Positions 26,601 through 32,600 of a DNA stretch of 64,000 nucleotides are shown here, piece by piece. A program made the translations under genes and the position numbers. The DNA is taken from positions 14,345,501-14,409,500 of the forward strand of contig CM076961.1 in assembly GCA_039566865.1 (NCBI GenBank), in the 5' to 3' direction. The DNA is from Aurelia coerulea. Taxonomy: Eukaryota; Cnidaria; Scyphozoa; Semaeostomeae; Ulmaridae. The stretch's first letter is position 1. Each line of letters begins with the position of its first letter. The notes beneath the pieces were generated by a model. It was not told the origin of the DNA. It did not search any database and was given only the letters and a program-made list of their open reading frames with translations.

Positions 26601-29600
26601 AAGAAAAGAAATTTCTGAAAGCCATGAATAAAATAAGAACCAATTTAAGAACCTGAACAGCCTCATTTCCCACTAAATACCAAAACATAAGAACCTAGTT
26701 AGACTGACTTGCAAAATTGTAGGTTCTTATACGCGGGTTTTTACTGTATACAAGCAATAATAATATCTTGAAATATCTGATCGAATAGCTAACGCGTTCA
26801 ATAATTTTTAGAATTTTTCCTTGCTGAAATCGGTCACTCCGTTCAGATTTTGCAAGGGATTTTGTCGAAAAAATCGTTTCACGACTCCTTAAAATTCGTG
26901 CTAAATCACGTGCACATTTCCTTAATATTTTCATCTCATAGCAATGACTTGAACATGCTTTAGCACATGCTTTCTTCTTGGGAGGATGAAGAGGTCTTCC
27001 CCCTGGCATGAATAACTTATGCAGGGGGATACCATTCTTTCAAGAGGACAAAATACATGAATACATTTGAGTTTCATTAAGTTTGAAGACTTTTGCTCAA
27101 ACCGGAAGGAATAGACCATTTCGCAGTTTGGAGAAAGGGACTGAGGAGAGCGCAGCCCATTCTGACAGCCTTGGCAACAGGGAAATCTAGGGAATCCCCT
27201 CTTCTGCAGTGGTAAGTGTGCAGCTTGCGGCTCGCTCGCATCTTTCTCCAAATTCGAGTTATTTCCGATTTATTTGCAACTCTCAACAGTTATATGCATG
27301 CTTGTTTAGTAAGGTAAGTGTTTTCTCTGGATCATTTAGTCGTCTTGTCATCCCTCCGCCCTTTTCTAAGTGTAATTTGACCCATTTTATTTCAGGTATT
27401 TTCGCTCAACTTTGAAGCCGCTCAGTTTACGCCCGGCCGACAACATTTAGATTCCTACTTCTTGCCAAGGCTGTCAGAATGGGCCGCACTCTCCTCAGTC
27501 CCTTTCTCCAAATTGCGAAATGGTCTATAGACCTACCTACCTGTACGTATAGATACATAAGAATCATTTTTGTCAGGAACGAAAGCAAAGGAAATTTTGC
27601 TTGTCTTTTTCACTCGTTTGTACAGGTTTTTGAAAGAGGCTTTCTGCAGAAACTCTCCCATAGGGTCTACTGGGGTGAAGCTGGTAGGTTGGGGTACTCT
27701 CCCATAGGGTCTACTGGGGTAAAATGAGTAGGTTAGGGGTAAAATGGGTAGTGTTAATTCCTGGAAAACAATAGATCCTGAACTGATAATCATCATTCAT
27801 CCTGTCCAGGAGGGTAGTTCGAGTGGTTGTCGAAGAGGCAAATTGCGAAGAAAGATTTTATCAAAATTTATCCATAGTTTTTGCCCTACTCACTTACACC
27901 AAAATTACCCATTTTACCCCAGTAGAGCCTATCCTAGTCTTGCGAAGAAAATTTTTGCAAACTTGGATGAGCATTCCTGTGTCTCAGTTCATATGTAGGG
28001 GGTTAGAATGAGCATGTTCTCTGCTGAAATCAGATTTTTGTTAGGCATGAGAGCCAGTGTTACAATTGCCCCCCCCCCCCACAATACAAAGTTACAAGGG
28101 TAAACTCTAGATTTAAGAATATGTTGTCGCTAAGTACTGATCTTCCATGGATTCATACAAAACTAGTTTCTGTAGTATTGTATGGTAGCTCGTTTGCAAT
28201 CTTAGGTAATTCATAAATTGTAAATTTTTAACAATGAATTTATAGAGAAAAAAAGAATCAAAAACTAATTTCTGTTGGCTCAAAAGCTCTCTTTCGAATC
28301 GTACAATGGATTCGGTATCTATGATGGGTTGTGAGATGCTATTCCAAGCTTTTGGTCTTGTGTACAAAAAAGTTAATGTTTTTGTTCTAATGTCTGTTTT
28401 TACACATGGAGATCCTTCCTGTTCCTTTGTTGGGGATACATGGTACTCCCCCTATTATTTTTCAGTTTTGTTTTTGGGCCAACTTGACAGCCAATCAGCT
28501 GCCGGGACCGAGGGGCAGATCACTCCAAAAATCTCGTACACCTTCGAAAAAAATCTCAAAAAATCTTCAAAAATCCTAAAAATCTTCCACATTTTGCGAA
28601 AATCTCCAAAAATCTTAGAAATCTTAGAAAAATCCTAAAAAATCTCAAAAAATCTTAGAAATCCCAGAAAAATCCCAAAAATCTCTCTGGATAAATCATC
28701 AAAAATTGTAAGGAAAACTTAAAAAAGGTGGCAAACGCTTGCAAAGTGACTATGAGTGTCCATGAAATCGAAGGAAACACGAAAAACATCCTGCAAAACA
28801 TTTTCTAACCTCTGACCTTGTCCACACTGTGTTCGATTGCGTTGTCAAGACAACAACCGTGGCAGGGAGTCGGCTAGAAAATACATGCGCACACGCGTTC
28901 GCGAGCTGGGGAGGTGTGATAGACTTATGAATTTTCATCCCTTGTTTCCCTGCGTTCTTTGATCTGCTGATATCACCTGGTAAGCATTGAAAAGCAAACT
29001 TTTAGTACAAAGAATGAGGTTTTCCTGGCCTACTAACTGCAAAATATATACCTTTCAAGCAGTAAGTATGCAATTGAAGTATGCAAAAAATTTTGTTCAA
29101 ACTGACACTTTGATAAATTTATATAGAAGCATCACGGAGCCACATTTCAGCTACTGTTGTTCTGTCTGGGGCTCTTGTGGTGCTTCAAAGCTAGACGTGC
29201 TTCAAAAATTACAGAATAAAGCAGCCAGAATAGTAACAAATAGCCCTTTCGATGCATCTGCAGCTCCTTTGCTCCAGAGACTTGGTTGGCCATCTGTACA
29301 AAAGCTGATAAATAAAGAAACAGGTTCTATGGTTTACAAATCTCTTAACTCTCTTGCACCTCAATATCTTAGCGATCTCTTCGTGAGATCGTCCGAGGTA
29401 CATCCAAGAGAGTTAAGAAACTCTAAAACAAACCTTGCAATACCCATGTTGAGAACTGGCAATGGCCAAAAATCCTTTGCTTATCGTGGGGCCAGTCTCT
29501 GGAACAGTCTTGATTTGGATACAAAGATGGCTCCCTCAATCAATGCCTTCAAGTCCAAAATCAATGAAAAATAAACCTTTTATATATGGAGGTGTATCGC

Positions 29601-32600
29601 TGTAAATTAATATATCTTTAATTTTGACGTATTCCGCTCTTTTTATTGTAAATTTTGTAGTATATAATTCTTTAATTTTGTAAGTAATTTTTTGCAGGGC
29701 CAATTGTAAAACAGTATTTATACTGAATTTGTACCCTGGGTAAACAATTTTAAAATGAAATGAAAATGAAAGTAATCTTCCTCTGTAGAAACAAAACAGA
29801 TCCATCGCAGCTACAAGAACACTAGGCCGTATCAACCGATTTTTGTATGCAACAACAACAACTATCTAAATAGCGCCTCCCTATCGGTTGAACGCTAAAC
29901 TCTAGCAATTGAATTGGTGAATACGGAACCATTGGCCACTCTACGCGGGCCTAAAGAGGGCCCACTTTTTAAGATTAATATTATGAGTCCCTATTGACCA
30001 AGTGATATCAGCAAATCAAAGAACGCAGGGAAACAAACCAGAGTATGAAACAAAGGACAAAAAGTCGTAAGTCTAGAGGTGTGATAGGCAGGGAAAATAG
30101 GCTAACCATCCAAGCAAGTGCCTAACTCAAGTTTGTTGTTGTTAGAATAGGCGATTAGGATTAATTGGAGACATTTAAGATAATGCGCCATTTTTGAAAA
30201 GTTTCGAATTCATGTGAACGATGACGTCACGGTAGGGCTTAATGTCCGTAAATAGTTCAATAACTGTTGACGCGTTATATTAACTTGGGATTTTCACCCG
30301 ATTTGCATAGTCGAAAAGAGCGTTTGAAGAGCTTGCGAATGATGTATAGTTTTTTCATTTTTGTGAAATTCGAAAAAGTATTCCATGACGTCATAGATGA
30401 CATGACGTCACGATTGACTAATTTTCAAAACCATTTTAGCTGAAATCTCCCCATTATTTGCACTAAATCAAGCATGTAGATTCCGAATCTGCAGTCAAAA
30501 AACACCTATAATTCATAGGTCTGTCAGTTTGGGCTTTGGGCATTTTCTCTTTATTTTGTCTCATTTCGAACACAGTAGAGAAAATGACCAGGCAAAAATT
30601 AAAAATCTTTTTTAGAAATATTTACAAACAAGACAAGAAGTTTTTACCCCAGACTACCTGTCTCTTGAATATCATGTTTCGAGCATTTACAACAAAGCGT
30701 TGATGGAAAGTTCATTCTCTTTCTCAATTCGAGAGGACGTTTTGAAGAAAGTCCAGCCTCGCAGGCATAGAAGACTGTCTTTTGACCTGAACAGAAGTCG
30801 CATTTGTCAGAATCACATGAATCCGATTCACCAATTTTTTCATGAGAACTTGTCGCTGAAATTTGTGGCAGAGTTTCTTAAGTTTTTGGCACAATTATAG
30901 TAGTAGTTACTTGCAGAGTTTCTTAATCATTCATAAAACTGAATATTACAATTTATCGTAATTCACTGAGGACCACCTTTTGAACCAAGAATTACAAAAA
31001 TGAACCAGTTTATGAATAAAAGTTATACTTTTTAGTAATATTTGGGCTAGTAGCGTACTTTCTGTTAGATTCATTGTGCAAGTCATGACAAGAATTGATT
31101 GCTTCAAGTAGAGTTTCTTGACCCTATTTTAACCGGGTAAAAAAAAGTGATTTTCTACTGGGGGGGCGTTTTTCGCCCCCCCCCCCCTGTTTTTCTCCGC
31201 AAGTATAACAGCTATGACAATGAAACTTGCACTGTGTCATAATTAAATAAAGGAGAATCTAAAAATAGCACCAATCAATCAATAGTCACGTGATTGGTTG
31301 CTAGGCAACCAAAAACAATGCAAATTTTGAGGAAATTGAGCTATTTGCAGAAAAGGGCCCATTATTAGCAAATACCGGGTGCGCCAAAATAAACTATGCA
31401 CGTTTGGCAGGCCACAATAAATCGTACACTGGACCGATTTTGAAGATTTATGACTTAATCTTTAGCAGAAAGCCTGAATTAGATTCTAGGACTTTTTGCA
31501 AATTTTTCTGTTTTCAGTTTTTATAGCTAGAAGCGACTTTCCAAAACAGTTCGTTTTGGAAAACATTGAAAACGATCAAAAAACGTCGATCAAATTTTAA
31601 AAGATTCAACATGAATGAACAAAGAGAAAACGTTTTCAGGGGGATTTGGGGGTTTAGTACGAACTCTCGTATAGCAGATTGCGATTGGTCGATTTCTAAA
31701 TCGCAAATCACCACGAAAAAGTTCTCTCTTTGTCCACACATGTCAATTATTAAGAAAACTTGATCGATATTTTTTGATCGTTTTCAGTGTTTTCGAAAAG
31801 TAAAATTTTAGGAAACTCGCTTCTAGCTCTGAAAACTGAAAATAAAAAAATTTGCAAAAAATCCCAGTATCTAATTCAGGCTTTCTGCTACAGATTGAGT
31901 CATAAATCCTCGAAATCGGTCCAGTGTATGATTTATTGTGGCCTGCCAAACGTGCATAGTTTATTTTGGCGCACCCGGTAGCGAGATAAAATTCGCAAAA
32001 AACCATCCAAATACCTGCTTGATATCATTAATTTGTAGTTTCATATGGTTTCGTACGGATATTTGTGGTTTCTAATAAATTAACTAATTAAATAATGAAA
32101 ATTTGATTCAATGCAAAGTTGTTAGCTCAATAATTATGATTTAAAACCATTAATTTCGCATATTATTGGTGAAATCAAGTACCTTCATCGATATTTGAGG
32201 TAATTCCATCAGTTTTGCATGAAAAATTACTCATTCATTAGGAATATGACGTCATAAAGATTGGTGGCGTCATAGAAATAATAAACTGCTGATGTCAGCA
32301 AATATGAATAATTTATATATCAAACGAAAAGTACTCATCGAGACGAATCGAATGGTATATATATTTTTGAGATTTAGTAACAAAGGAATAAATTAGAGCC
32401 GTTTTTAAGAATTTCTTTGTGACCACTCTCCAAATATGGGCATATGGTGGTCACGTGGTCAAACAACAGGTATTGAAATTTCTATTTTCTGATTGCCAAC
32501 TAAATTTTAGGAAAAGTGAAGGAGTTTCAGCATTGTAGGTGACATCGTTTGGGAGCTATTAAAAAAATCCGATAGGGGGGCGAAAAACGCCCCCCCCCCC

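Noticed and set aside
26695..27251. Overlapping minus-strand frames of about 105 codons
   Set aside because: They overlap each other, one runs into the foldback element, and neither has a family motif.
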